Shown here: in pieces, positions 41,535-51,974 of the stretch | Numbering within the stretch: position 1 is the stretch's first letter | How the letters are laid out: the number at the start of each line of letters is the position of its first letter | Assembly (NCBI RefSeq): GCF_026230105.1 | Contig: NC_079480.1 | Span: 9,280,488-9,344,487, forward strand | DNA from: Diorhabda sublineata | Taxonomy: Eukaryota > Arthropoda > Insecta > Coleoptera > Chrysomelidae | Length of the DNA: 64,000 nt | Direction of reading: 5' to 3' | Notes under the pieces: model-generated | What the model was told of the DNA's origin: nothing | Databases searched by the model: none | The model's input: the letters and a program-made list of their open reading frames with translations, nothing else | Program-made: the position numbers and the translations under genes

Positions 41535-43075
41535 GTGATTCATTGCAATGCCAAAACGTGCGTGCAAATTCAGTGACAATTATTCTAAGGAATGGAACTT
41601 TATTGAGTGAGGTCGTTTCGATTATGAAGCAGAGTGTTCTGTGTGTAACTCTTTTATTAGTATCAGTCATGGTGGGCGTTTGAACATAGTTGATCACATC
41701 AAGTCAAAAGACCATATTAACAGGTTTTTTTGTTGTACCACAGTCAAGTGAAGACATCAAAGTTCGAGCAGCCGAGCTTACGTTAGCCTACCGCACGGTA
41801 AAACATCACCAAAGTTTCAGATCTAGTGGTTATACTAATAAGCTTAATATCGTCATGTTTGATGTTTCATCTATTGCAAAAAAGTTTAGTTTGGCAAGAA
41901 AAAAAGTAACAGCTTTAGTAAATGGAGTTATCGCTCCCCAGAGTTTAAAGGAAAGTCTTCATAGTATCAAAAAGTAAGTCTGCTTTTTACGGAATTTCCA
42001 CTGATGCCAGCAACCATAAAGCTGCAAAAATATTTTCATTCGTTGTTCAGTTTTTCGATATTACTGAAGGAATTCAGTCCAAACTGTTGAGGGTGAGTTC
42101 AGCATTTTGTATAAGTACTATGGAAAGGTTGGCTCTTGAAAAAAACAAATGTATCGCATTTTGTGGAGACAATACAAACACCAATTTCGGTGGTCTAGAA
42201 AGAAGAGGTAAAAGTAACGTATTTACCGTTGAACGAGTCATCAAGCTGTTTGAACCCCTAAAAGAATTTTTCCTAAATGAAAAAAAAGCCCCAAACATAT
42301 TGGTTCAATTTTTTAGCAATCCTATTAGTGAAGCTCTTTATGGTTTATTCACAGCCAACTTAGCACGTTCCAGCATGGAATAAAGAAAATTGAAGGAAGC
42401 ACGAAAAGTGTAATAGAGGTAGTGGAAGTCCTGAAAAATGTTCTTGAAACTGTTACCAGGAGAAAAGAGGATAATTTCATCTCTTTTAATGTTAAATCAG
42501 TTCTTAAAAAAGCAAAAGTAACACAATCAGTTGAACAAAGTTTTAAAGAGGAAGTTAATAAGTTTTGTATGGAGCAAGTGGAGCATTTCATTTTCACCAT
42601 TCTTAGTTTTCGATTTGACGTTATTGAATAAAGTGCCAAAATGGGAAAGTTTTGAAAATACAGTTGCTTATTTGAAAGAGAAGCAAATTGAAATTGACGA
42701 TTCCATTCTATTTGATCAGTTAAGAATACTAAAAAATTTCACTGAAGAAAACCTTGAAAAGTGGAATGACGAAAAGGAATCCCCATGAGTGAGTTTTTTT
42801 AAATATTGTGACAGTCCTCACCAATACTACGAGATTGTAAAAATTGCACAATATCTGTTTGCAATACCAGCCCACAACGCAAACGTAGAAAGAATTGTTT
42901 CTTTCATGACTATACAATGAACTGATGAAATAAACAGGATGGGAGTCCCTTGAGTCAATCTTGCAAATTCTCTACAATTATAAAATGGACTGTGTAGAGT
43001 TCTACAATTATATTTTGAAAGAAAAGGAAATGATTAGGAAGGCCGAAAGCGGTACGAAATACCCTTTCCTTTAAG
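41535..43075 (+). pseudogene. BED-finger hAT transposase relic
   Basis: A near-complete but broken hAT transposase. N-terminus at ~41549: MPKRACKFSDNYSKEWNFIE, a stop, then YEAECSVCNSFISISHGGR and IVDHIKSKDHI, forming a BED-type zinc finger with the expected C-x2-C and H-x4-H spacing. The frame 41690-41977 gives EDIKVRAAELTLAYRTVKHH. Later blocks: FYGISTDASNHKAAKIF (catalytic first Asp, 'STD-SN'), CIAFCGDNTNTNFGGLERRG (the 'CGDNTNTNFGG' block with the second Asp), then NANVERIVSFMTIQ near 42877, the hAT dimerisation box ('NA-VERVFSLM--QWTDERNR'), and FYNYILKEKEMIRKA. About 500 codons in total over five frame changes. Sits about where an intact ~600-residue hAT would. Confidence 0.8.
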
Positions 43076-43079
43076 ATAG

Positions 43080-43758
43080 AGATAGAGCCACTCCATCTAT
43101 TGGCAGTGATTGTTAAGAAAACCCAACATTTTGTGTTTTTATTTATTTATTTTTATTAAATAATAATCGTAATTACAAGGCGATTCTTGTTATTTTTCCT
43201 GGATATATGGGACCGGGGGGGGGTTATATTATAGGGGGAGTCCCGGTTTTTTCTGAAAATTATTTGAACACCCTGGTTTAGTATGTTACTTACAACCAAT
43301 GATGTATCACGTTTCACTCTTAAAATTAATATCAGATGCTTTGTAATGCAAATACTCATATTACTCGTATTTTATTTCACTAATAAAAAGGAATATTTTA
43401 TAATGCTAGGAGCCTGGAAATTGTATGAAGGATATGGAAATATGTATCTGAATTGATAAGAAACAGAAAAGGAGATACTCAACCGATTGGATCCGATTTT
43501 AGAATGCTCGCTTCATTTTCTATTTTCTTTTCGTTAAGAAGCTATTTATAAAAGCTCACAAGGTTCGTTGAATTAATAAATTGGCTAGTTTAGTTACCAA
43601 TAATAGTTATTTATGCAACAAGTGAGTTTGAGCGCTACAATTCCTACGAAGGAAAAAAGTTACTTTACTCACGAGTTTCATACAAAAATTTTTCTACGTT
43701 CGTAGACTTGAAAAAAAAAACAACAAAACTTTTTTGTTTTGTAATTGTAATATTAAAA
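43080..43758. other. No gene; 3' flank of the hAT relic
   Basis: Includes a G-run (43209-43217) and the sequence ACACCCTGG near 43268, which might be the right end of the hAT element, although no matching left end was found. The remainder is AT-rich. Confidence 0.4.
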
Positions 43759-44393
43759 GTATGATGATGTATTGATATCTAGTTAGCCTAGACCAATTTC
43801 ATGCATAAATATTGCGTTACCATAGCAACGAACAATAACTTATTAGAAGTGTCAGTGTAAAGTTTGACGTCAAAAAAGTAAACATGAGCTACGCAATAAA
43901 TTAAAAGAAAAAAGATGTCCACCAAAATTGTGGAAATCGAAAAATTGGAGTAACGAGCCACCATCAAGTACCTGTATTTAAAAGGGTTAAGAGGTAAGCA
44001 GATTTACTAGATATGCTTAATACCCTTGGTGATCAATGTCCTTCGTAAGCGACTGTGGAAAATGGGACTGCAAGCTTAAAAAGAGGTATGATGACCGATC
44101 GGGAGGCCAGTTTCTGTGTCAATCCTCGTAAAGACCGATGCAGTTCATGACATGATTTTATCAGACCTTCGAAGAATTGGGCTAAAACGGATATCTGAAG
44201 CACTAAATATTTCATACGAATGCGTTCATCATATAGTTCACGTCAATGAGAAAAATTGCTGCAAAATGGATCCCGAAATGTTTGAATGTTGACCAAAAGC
44301 GTACAAGGGTAGAAGCATCGCTTTCGATCTGTACTCGATTTGAAAACGATGTAGACTTCTTAAACCGAATTGTTACTATGGATGAGCAAATGT
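43759..44393 (+). mobile_element. Mariner, copy 2 of 3, 3' truncated
   Basis: Same family as 38357-39646, opposite orientation. The left inverted repeat is degraded (ATGATGATGTATTGATATCT) but GTTAGCCTAGACC follows as in copy 1. The transposase start reads MSTKIVEIEKLE at ~43916. Later comes VLVKTDAVHDMILSD and KRISEALNISYECVHHIV (helix-turn-helix), ending at FLNRIVTMDE near 44393, at the first catalytic aspartate. Sequence then switches abruptly to Crypton coding sequence on the other strand. A short deletion removed several residues after HIVHVN. The sequence VSILVKTDAVH is shared with copy 3 (ILVKIDAVH), so copies 2 and 3 are closer to each other there than to copy 1. Confidence 0.85.
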
Positions 44394-44690
44394 TTTAGAT
44401 CGTTTGAGTATAAAGCCGATAATTTCGAGTATATACTGATGTCTACGTCGTTTTTTACCATCAGGGTGCTTTTCAGTTTCGAATAAATCGACCAAAGTGT
44501 TGAAAGCTTCCAGATTTTGGATTTAGTTTCAGAGTAAGCTAGTAAACCGTCTATGCTTTTTTTAGTACGCCACTTCATAAAAGAATTATATTCATTTAAA
44601 TACTGTTCCCTGGATTTCTCACCGAGAAGATTCATAGTTGTTAGTTGCCGATTCAACATCTTGGCGTGCATTTAAATTTTCTTCACTATT
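44360..44690 (-). CDS. Crypton-type recombinase N-terminal domain, 103-codon frame
   Basis: The minus-strand frame from ATG 44671 runs to a stop at 44360. It contains SREQYLNEYNSFMKWRTKKS, then LLAYSETKSKIWKLSTLWSI and YSKLKSTLMVKNDVDISIYS. This matches the N-terminal SAM-like/core-binding domain of Crypton-type and KIAA1958-like tyrosine recombinases ('S---Y---Y--F--W------LL-Y---L----K-STLWS-YSMLKST'). The remaining catalytic domain is absent: the frame runs into the truncated mariner at ~44393, so the last ~11 codons are mariner antisense. Not from the Crypton at 25 kb, whose N-terminal sequence differs. No stops, so it is either a recent fragment or luck. Not expected to act as a recombinase. 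Confidence 0.7.
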
Positions 44691-44691
44691 A

Positions 44692-46765
44692 CTAACTCTC
44701 CATCACTAATAATTATATTACACTCCTTCTAATTAGACACAAAACGAATTTTCTTGACCGAATATCAACAAATAAAAGTGTGATAGTTTATCGGAGAAAC
44801 AAATTGACATGAGAAAGAAGGCGTTCACGTTGAAAAATGACACGTTGCGGCACTTTTTTTAACGCAAAAGCATGAAAAAATTAACCGCTATGGTACTTTT
44901 TTCACACTTTTTGACCGATTTAGAAATTACATTCTTTATGAATGCAAATGAATGAAAAAAAAACGTGAATATTATAAGATACTTAGAAAAAAAAATAGTT
45001 TGGCTTCAATGTTTTTGGTAATTTCGGCTTCAGTTAATAAACAGTAAAGATATTTTGCAAGTGTTAGGTTTTTATTGTTTAAATTGAATCTTTTAAGTAA
45101 ACGTTACTGTTCATAATGCGAATCATTTGTTTTAAATATTTTTTGAGCAATCATTTTGGTATCACTATTCCAAAATATTTGAATGTGTTTAAGTATAGCT
45201 ATTTCACTTTTTATGGTATTACCGATTTTACCACAATTGGAAAACGTTGCTTGAACTCAAGATACACCGCTTAGCGAAAATTTTAAAAACGAGTAATATC
45301 ACAATCGATATACATCATGGGCATTCATTATTGTCTTCATTAATTGTACTTTACGTGAAACGTGTACATTACAACCGCAACTTGCTGGTTAGAGAGGTTT
45401 GCCAGAAATGAATGCACATGATAAGGAACGTTCGTCTAAAACACCTTAAACCAGTACAAGATAATATAACATACTATCAGGAGTTGTTGGATAACGATTC
45501 ATACATGAACAGTCAGCTATCATCAAAGAAGTTAAAGTTAATTATTAGGTACAAGTGTGGTTGATGAGTTAATAGTCCAAATTTAGTTCATAGAAAATTC
45601 ATAAATCCATTCATAGTACGTCTTCTTCTTAGCCGTCTACCGCCGCGCTGATCGAAGGGCTCCCTAGCATACCGTCGCTCGCTCCCTCGAACTTCTCGTG
45701 AATTTTCTCTCCAAGGTAACAATTTATAAGTCCTTATTGAGGTAGGGCTTCTCACCATATGTTAGATATTATCTCCTCCATCGCTGTATGCATGGTTCGT
45801 AAGCTTTATTGTAAGAATCAGGCTTTCGTATTTAGTGTAATATGATATAATATGAGTACCTTATAACATGTATTGGTTTTGTGTGATTTTTTTATGATGT
45901 TACTAATATTAATATTTTGTTATTTCATCCAAGTTTAGACAAAATATTGAATAATAAGATAATGATTATAAAAGGTTAACAATAAGAATTCAAATTCTCA
46001 TATCAAATATTTGGTATAAATTAAAGAATTTAACACAAATTGAAGAAAGTTATTTTTCAGCTACGATTATCAATAGATCTTTTCTGGTAGTCCGATTCTG
46101 GCAAAGTTATTAAGCACTTTCACTACATGATTTCTAATCGGTTGTATCGGCCGCTTCGTTTCTTATTGCTTGCCTTCAAGACAACTCGACATTCTCTTTT
46201 TCTGTACATTTATTTTTCGTGAATGTTCGTAATTGTTTTTAGTTATTCGTCTGAATGCACATGATGTCCCATTTCTGCAACTTTTGTGTGTCTCGGAAAA
46301 AGGAATTGAGAAAAATTAACATTTGTGTTTCGATCACTTTTTTTGTTAACTAAGTAATACAGTTATTTGTTTCGAAATATAGAGGTTACTATTATAGATT
46401 TTAATGTGCTCTTTCCAAATTTCTGCTTTCCCACTTCATATTTTTGCCTTTGGTTCTGCTATATTGGAGGAATTGCTCCTAAAATGTTTTTTGATATTTT
46501 ATAATAAAAGCAGTTATTGTATATCATTTATGTATAAACTCTATTTTTGGCAAAATCAATAGTTTTGGCGTACAAGCGTTTCAAAGTGGACGCAATACGC
46601 ATTTTGGCCAAAAGTCTTACTTCCACATCACCTTGAGGAAGAGTATAGAAATTTAGCGTATTCTTCTTTGCTAAGCTGCTCTTGATAGACAAGGTGTTGC
46701 GAATTCATTGTCTGTAGTACCAATCGAAACGTCACAATCCAGAATTTCATCCATACCACCCGCGA
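44692..46765. other. No gene recognised
   Basis: AT-rich with long stretches of unique sequence. A more GC-rich patch at 45635-45710 (ccgccgcgctgatcgaaggg) stands out but has no readable frame. Confidence 0.5.
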
Positions 46766-46769
46766 CGAT

Positions 46770-47475
46770 ATTATCAGTGTCATCGAAATCCTCATAGTTC
46801 TCGCATTACTTTAAGTTTGCTCCAAAAATAATCTCCGTTTCTTCCTCTTCATCGCTATCTTGTGATGTAACTAGCGAGTTACCAGAGGCACCGCTACAAT
46901 TTGTGCATGTTATTTACAATTTAGCTTAAACCCAGCCTTTCTGCATCCACAAGCTTTTTAACATTCCTTATTGCATTTGCAAGAAGTATTAGCCCATTCT
47001 TTTTTTTTCCATCCCCACTACTCTACATTTTTTTTACTCCTATACCGCTGCTGAACCTGGTTGTAAGTTCGGAACGAATGTTGTGCCGATGCTTCTGTTG
47101 GTGGTAGCGACGCAATATTAAATTTACTTTTATATTTTGATTTGTGAAGCACGCATACCTATAGTTGTTCAAAGACATATTTTTTTACTTTTAGTTTAGC
47201 TGTATAATTTAAGAAGGAAGCGCTCTCCAGCTTTAGCGTTGATCTCTGGATCCACTTTGGATTTTTAAATACTTTGATAACCTCTTACAAATTTACGTTA
47301 TTTCGGAGCACATTAATAAATTTCATATGTTTATATATAATACTTTTAGTAGAATATATTTGTTCCGAAATTTTCATTTTTGCTGGTCGGATAAAACTTA
47401 TGTTTGAGCATGTACAGAAGGCCATGAAAAGAGTAAAAAGATCTACATCTACGCCGACAACTATTGTAATCAATT
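46770..47475 (-). pseudogene. Relic of uncharacterised arthropod TE protein (C-terminal half)
   Basis: Three minus-strand blocks in family order. Frame 47473-47285: TIVVGVDVDLFTLFMAFCTC, then RPAKMKISEQIYSTKSI, like 'VVGEDVDLLVLL----------F-KPGK-K-----YST'. At ~47180: LNNYRYACFTNQN ('LN-YRY--F'). At ~47115: IASLPPTEASAQHSFRTYNQ, then a stop and WGW, then WANTSCKCNKEC and KACGCRKAGFKL, i.e. 'LPPT-AAA-QHS-RVYHQVQ----------WGW' plus a cysteine-rich tail ('C-C---C---CGCRKAGL-C'). An acidic DSDEEEE run follows, as in these proteins. I know this architecture from many unannotated repeat-borne proteins in arthropods; its biochemical function is unknown to me. A nuclease-like (PIN/XPG-type) fold for the N-terminal half is a guess. 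Confidence 0.6.
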
Positions 47476-47482
47476 TATAATC

Positions 47483-47690
47483 TTCTAGAAACCTTTAGAA
47501 ATTTCTAGAAAATTCTAAAATGAGTGCAATTTATTATAAGCGATTTAAAATGTTCTAGACAATTCTAGAGATATTTGGAATTATGCAAGAAATTCTAAAA
47601 ACAGTGCAATTTATTATATGAGATATAAAATGTTCTAAATAAGTGCAATTTATTTTAAGCGATTTAAAGTTTTTGGAATAATTTGAAAAA
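47483..47690. promoter_or_regulatory. Heat-shock-element-like pentamer array and short repeats
   Basis: GAA-nn-TTC-nn-GAA-nn-TTC at 47498-47515 is four perfectly alternating HSF pentamers, with TTC-nn-GAA at 47483-47490 in the same 5-bp phase. A degraded copy follows at 47553-47570. The words belong to a repeat: AATTCTAAAA followed by AGTGCAATTTATT recurs with an 80-bp period (47511 and 47591), with a third partial copy at 47642. No heat-shock gene is adjacent. HSF binding is inferred from motif only. Confidence 0.5.
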
Positions 47691-47691
47691 G

Positions 47692-49265
47692 TAGTAAAGT
47701 TAAGATCAATTGAAACCAAGAGTAAGCATTAAAATTCAATTGATTTTCACAAGTGAAAAAGATCATACTATTTGAATGTTCTGGAGTATTCTAGTACTAG
47801 AAATTTTGGTGTCTGATGGTATTTTGTGTAACTTTATCACATTGTTTTATATATATACACAATGTCAAAGTGAAAAAAGTATTTACCAAATCTCAAGTGG
47901 ATTCACAAAGAGAAAAGTTATAAGTCTTTCAATATCGAAAATAAAAATCGACAGTATCCATGTTAAAAAATGTATCCTTATGTATTTTTTATACCATTAA
48001 CATGCGATGTATTCTATTAGGCAATAAAAAACGAAATTTTTCTATTAAATATGTGCAATAAAAATTTTATAAACTGTACATACGAGAACATTACTATTCA
48101 AAGTACATGACAATATTACTGTACGAAGTATAGTTTCTGAGTGTTCAAATATGACGAGAGTGATGAAGTACCCAATTATAGACAGTTGAAGCAACGAAAG
48201 GATGGAACTATTCCAGAAGAAAACCCATTCAATAGATAGTACTATGAAACAAATGAACCAAACAAAAGTACATTCAGTTTATATACAATATAAACATACC
48301 TTGTACAACATCATAAAACTATAGAAATCCTTAATGTGACAGTGTTACTCTTTAATAAAATCAACGATAATGTCATATCTCTAAATTGAGTCGTTCTTTA
48401 CAAATTATTATTGTATACAAGAAAATATGATAAGAAATAATAATTGACGGTTTAACAATTTAGTTATTCTAAATTAGATTCGCTTTGTACATTATATAGG
48501 ACTAATCGGAAACTCTAACCCGGGTTCAGTTAGATCTCTATCTCCATCTGGATCCTGATCCAGAACGAGATTCAGATCACAGTTTCCGAACGTCGCGTTC
48601 AATTTTTGGTGGCAGTTTAAAATTTAAAACTTTTGATTTTAATTAATTTTTTGTGCGTTAATTCTTCCATATATCATTACTTTATAAAAGATCATAGCAG
48701 TTATCAACGATTTAATATAATTTTTATGCTAAAATCACGGAAATTATAGAAACCGTAAACTTCAGTAACCTATCAATGACGCTGCTTATGAGAATTAATA
48801 GTAGATAGCCATTTAAGGGGTATAAATAATTTTTAAATTTTTAAAAAACCCTAGGCAAATGAAACAATACGCCAGTTGATTGCATTCACCCACCGGTCTA
48901 CTAGGGAAGAAAGAATCATAATATTTGACTACGAACCGATCAACTCGATCAGTATCCGAAGCAATATACTGGATCCGGGTTAGTTTCCTAAGTTTCAGAT
49001 CATGATCGGGTTAACTCGACAGTTTCTTCACTCACTTAATCACGTATTTAATGAACAATTAATTTTTATATTAGTTTAGATAAAAAAATCATTTTTTATT
49101 TCATACATCTCAAATTGTTAGTTAAGTTGTTGCGTATGTATTTGAAACGCCGCAATTAAGTCAATTTAGATTTACATGGTACACACGCAACATACACAGA
49201 AATTAATTAAATAGGTGGGCTGTTTGCTATTTCCCAGGGGGTCCTATTCTTTTTCCTGGCTATTT
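47692..49265. other. No gene; weak inverted repeat
   Basis: A 74-codon frame (47776-48000) has no motif. GGAAACTCTAACCCGGG near 48508 and CCGGGTTAGTTTCC near 48976 are imperfect inverted repeats ~490 bp apart and could be ends of an old MITE. Confidence 0.4.
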
Positions 49266-49274
49266 ATCAGGTGG

Positions 49275-49284
49275 TATAAAAAGG
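49275..49284 (+). promoter_or_regulatory. TATA-box candidate
   Basis: TATAAAAAGG is a strong TATA match; CAACTTGTCATTTT follows ~20-30 bp downstream, where an initiator would lie. The nearest ATG (49366) opens only a 30-codon frame. Possibly a dead or TE promoter. Confidence 0.3.
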
Positions 49285-49365
49285 CGTGCGCCAACTTGTC
49301 ATTTTAATACCCGCCATACAAATTTAAACTCTGTTACAATGTGCTAGCTCGTGATCGTGGTTGTC

Positions 49366-49457
49366 ATGAAGATTAGACAACTTGTGAAGGAAGATTATAC
49401 GGCTCGGGATTTTGATTCTAAAATGAAAAACAATTATTTAAAAGTACCATCCATGTA
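49366..49457 (+). CDS. 30-codon frame downstream of the TATA candidate (doubtful)
   Basis: The peptide begins MKIRQLVKEDYTARDFDSKM and ends ten residues later at TAA (49455-49457). It is rich in charged residues, has no signal peptide and no family I recognise. Listed only because it is the first ATG after the TATA-like box, about 90 bp away. It may be a first coding exon, since GT-containing sequences follow, but no splice partner was identified. Most likely chance. Confidence 0.15.
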
Positions 49458-49574
49458 AAATGCTGCTGAGTTTTTAACAAAATTTTAATTTATTTCACAT
49501 CCAAATGTAACTTAATTGTCTACTAAAAATGTCGGTCAACTTTCAAAGATCTGTATTATTTATAGAATTGTGAA

Positions 49575-49625
49575 TTTAGGTTAGGTAACCTAACCAAACC
49601 CAACCTAACCTAATCTAAAGGATTT
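49575..49625. repeat. TTAGG/CCTAA-rich stretch with 17-bp palindrome
   Basis: GGTTAGGTAACCTAACC (8-bp arms, 1-nt centre) is followed by further CCTAACC words. Arthropod telomeres use TTAGG; the interstitial words here are irregular, and this kind of 'aacctaacc' stretch is also common in insect intergenic DNA and TE ends. Confidence 0.5.
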
Positions 49626-50585
49626 AGAAATTCTAGGTTTAAATTTTTGGATTTTCCAACTTTATAAAGTGGATTAGGTACTAAATTCCAAGTAATACTC
49701 TTAATAAATCCGTCGCGATTTGTATTATGTAGTCGAACTACCTTTTCGTTTACCTGAAATATCTCCCGAGTTGGCTCATCCTTATCTGAACGGATTAAAT
49801 ATCGTCACGAGTTGTAGCACACCCATTCATTGAAAAAATGAAACACAAACGAAACATCATCATTTATACTTAGGTTATTAATACATAATAATGGTGGACG
49901 CTAGATACCAGTAAAGTTTATAACTTATTTCTTACTGCCATTTTTATCAAGTGCTCACGTTCATTGGAAAGCATTTAATTAAGCTTACTATTTCTGTTAT
50001 TTGTTATTATCATAATTCAATAGATATTAGATCTGAGCCCTTAGCTTCCTACCTTACTCACAGTAAAAAAAAACTGATATCATTTTAATTTTTCACTATA
50101 CACCTGGGAGGCAAATGCGGATGCTTAATCTATCTGAAGTGTTGGATATTGGATATTGAGAGAACTCATTCTTGTCGAGATTCTGGTGTATGATTAATGA
50201 AAGTTGCAATAAAAAGTAAGTGTCCGTAAAAACTTATATATCAACATATTCAAAATAAGTGAGTAAAAACGTAATTTAAAAAATGTGTGATAATAAATGT
50301 TCTATATATATGATTGTAGTATAATATAAACAACTTGGTTAAACATTACATGGTTGTTAGAGAAATATATAGAACACTTTAATGTACAAAAACAACTGAA
50401 AACACAATAGTACTTCCGGTCGTAGAGTATACAGTATGTATAATTAGTATTGTAACAAGTAACACAGTGTAAGTCAATTAGTAGTGTAAAAAATTCAGAG
50501 ACATGCACCATACAGTTTAATTCTCTCCTGACATTTCCATATTATCTGGTAAATATTCAAATAACATTTATATATCACAAATAGC
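49626..50585. other. No gene recognised
   Basis: AT-rich; a 69-codon minus frame (50302-50511) lacks motif. Confidence 0.5.
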
Positions 50586-50860
50586 GGATTTTTGACTATG
50601 TGCATTATCCTGATGCAAAATAACACCTTCGCCAATTTCACTCTACGTTTTTCATCTACCGCCTCACATAATTGGCACGAAAAGTACTAGTAATCATACA
50701 TCGACTTTGCAAATAATCTACTAAAATGATGTTTTTAGCATCCCAAAATAACTAACTGTCGAAGCTTTTTGGCTTTGGTGAACCTCGATGTTTTCTTATA
50801 TCCTCGTCCAATTTTCTATGTTCACTATGATCCATTGAACAAAATCTAATACTTCATTAT
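50585..50860 (-). pseudogene. Mariner transposase fragment
   Basis: Frame-shifted minus-strand pieces: HRGSPKPKSFDS near 50790 ('H-GSP-PKK'), WDAKNIILVDYLQSRCMITS and TFRANYV ('WD--GI--VDYL--G-TI----Y---L'), carrying the second catalytic Asp block, then EAVDEKRRVKLAKV with LHQDNAHS near 50615 ('LFHQDNAPAH'). Differs from the three-copy family in the linker, so a separate mariner lineage. Both ends missing. Confidence 0.65.
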
Positions 50861-50861
50861 T

Positions 50862-51525
50862 AAGAAGAAGTTATTAAACATGGAGATAAGATATATGTTT
50901 ATAGGATAGTAAAATAAAAGGTCAATAAATACGTTTAACCTCTCGTTTCCGCATTTTGATTGGTTGAACACCTAAGATCAAGTATTTTAACGCATGGACC
51001 TTCCTGTGAATATTATTTTTCGTCCCTTTACTTTGCATAGACGCTTAGATGCGTATGCTTATTGCAGAAATACTTTAATAATTAAATATAGTTCAAAATA
51101 TATTGACAAGTCCAATAAAAATATGTACATGTTTGTTTCTTCAACTTGCAAATTATGTCCTCGATATAAAAGGCAAAATTCGACAAATCTACGAAAAGTT
51201 ATAGTAATGTATAAAGACTTTCACTTCTCATAATTTTAAAACTAACAATTACTTCGTCTACTGATGACATTGGATTTATTATGAAATGTATGTCAAGTTG
51301 AAATCAAACTATACAGCTGACGTTTAAATTCACATACCTCCCCTTTAATTTTTTAATTTTAACGTTGAATCCAGAGAAATTCGCTAAATATTATGTGATG
51401 TCGAAAAACATTTTCTTGATTGAAAACAATAATTAAAATTCTAATCTAATCTAAGAAACTATTTGTTTTATTTCTAATATTCAATCTATTTATGATTAAA
51501 TGATATAGAGCGAGAGCTGGCTGCA
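50862..51525. other. No gene recognised
   Basis: AT-rich; a 79-codon frame (50994-51233) shows no motif. Confidence 0.5.
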
Positions 51526-51529
51526 AAAA

Positions 51530-51910
51530 ACCTGGCCTTTCGAGTTACCGGATGAAGTATTTTTTGAACGATACTACTCACTGTAACTATTGAAAAAATA
51601 ATTTAGTGCCAGTTCAAATATGATGTACAACATTGCTATATTTTTTCTGAAGTACATTTTCTGGACATAAACTGTACCTATCGAGTAACCGCTTGAAACT
51701 GATTTAAAAATTTAGTTTCGAGTGAGTGAAAAATAATTATGAACAAGTGCCTTGTTAAATCTGGTACTAATCCCATGGCACGACATTTTTTTTGTTGCGT
51801 TACCGTACCTATCGAGTAACCGCTTCAAATTATAATTAAACATTTCTTATTAAGAAAATACATTAGTGCCACTTCTATTCTAGTGACAAATACATGGCAC
51901 GATTCTTTAT
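51530..51910. repeat. Tandem repeat, ~130-140 bp unit
   Basis: Three diverged units share 'tacctatcgagtaaccgctt' (best copies at 51676 and 51807; a degraded copy tttcgagttaccgg at 51538) and 'agtgcca...ggcacga' blocks near 51606, 51748 and 51874. Spacing is about 138 and 131 bp. The array ends ~60 bp before the TE protein relic at 51975. Confidence 0.7.
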
Positions 51911-51974
51911 ATTCCTTCAAGCCCTATACTATTAGTATTCATGTAGCAAGGCTAGTCAAGGTAGATCATTTGCA

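Noticed and set aside
49575..49625. True telomere end
   Set aside because: Only irregular CCTAACC words in both orientations; not a TTAGG tandem array.
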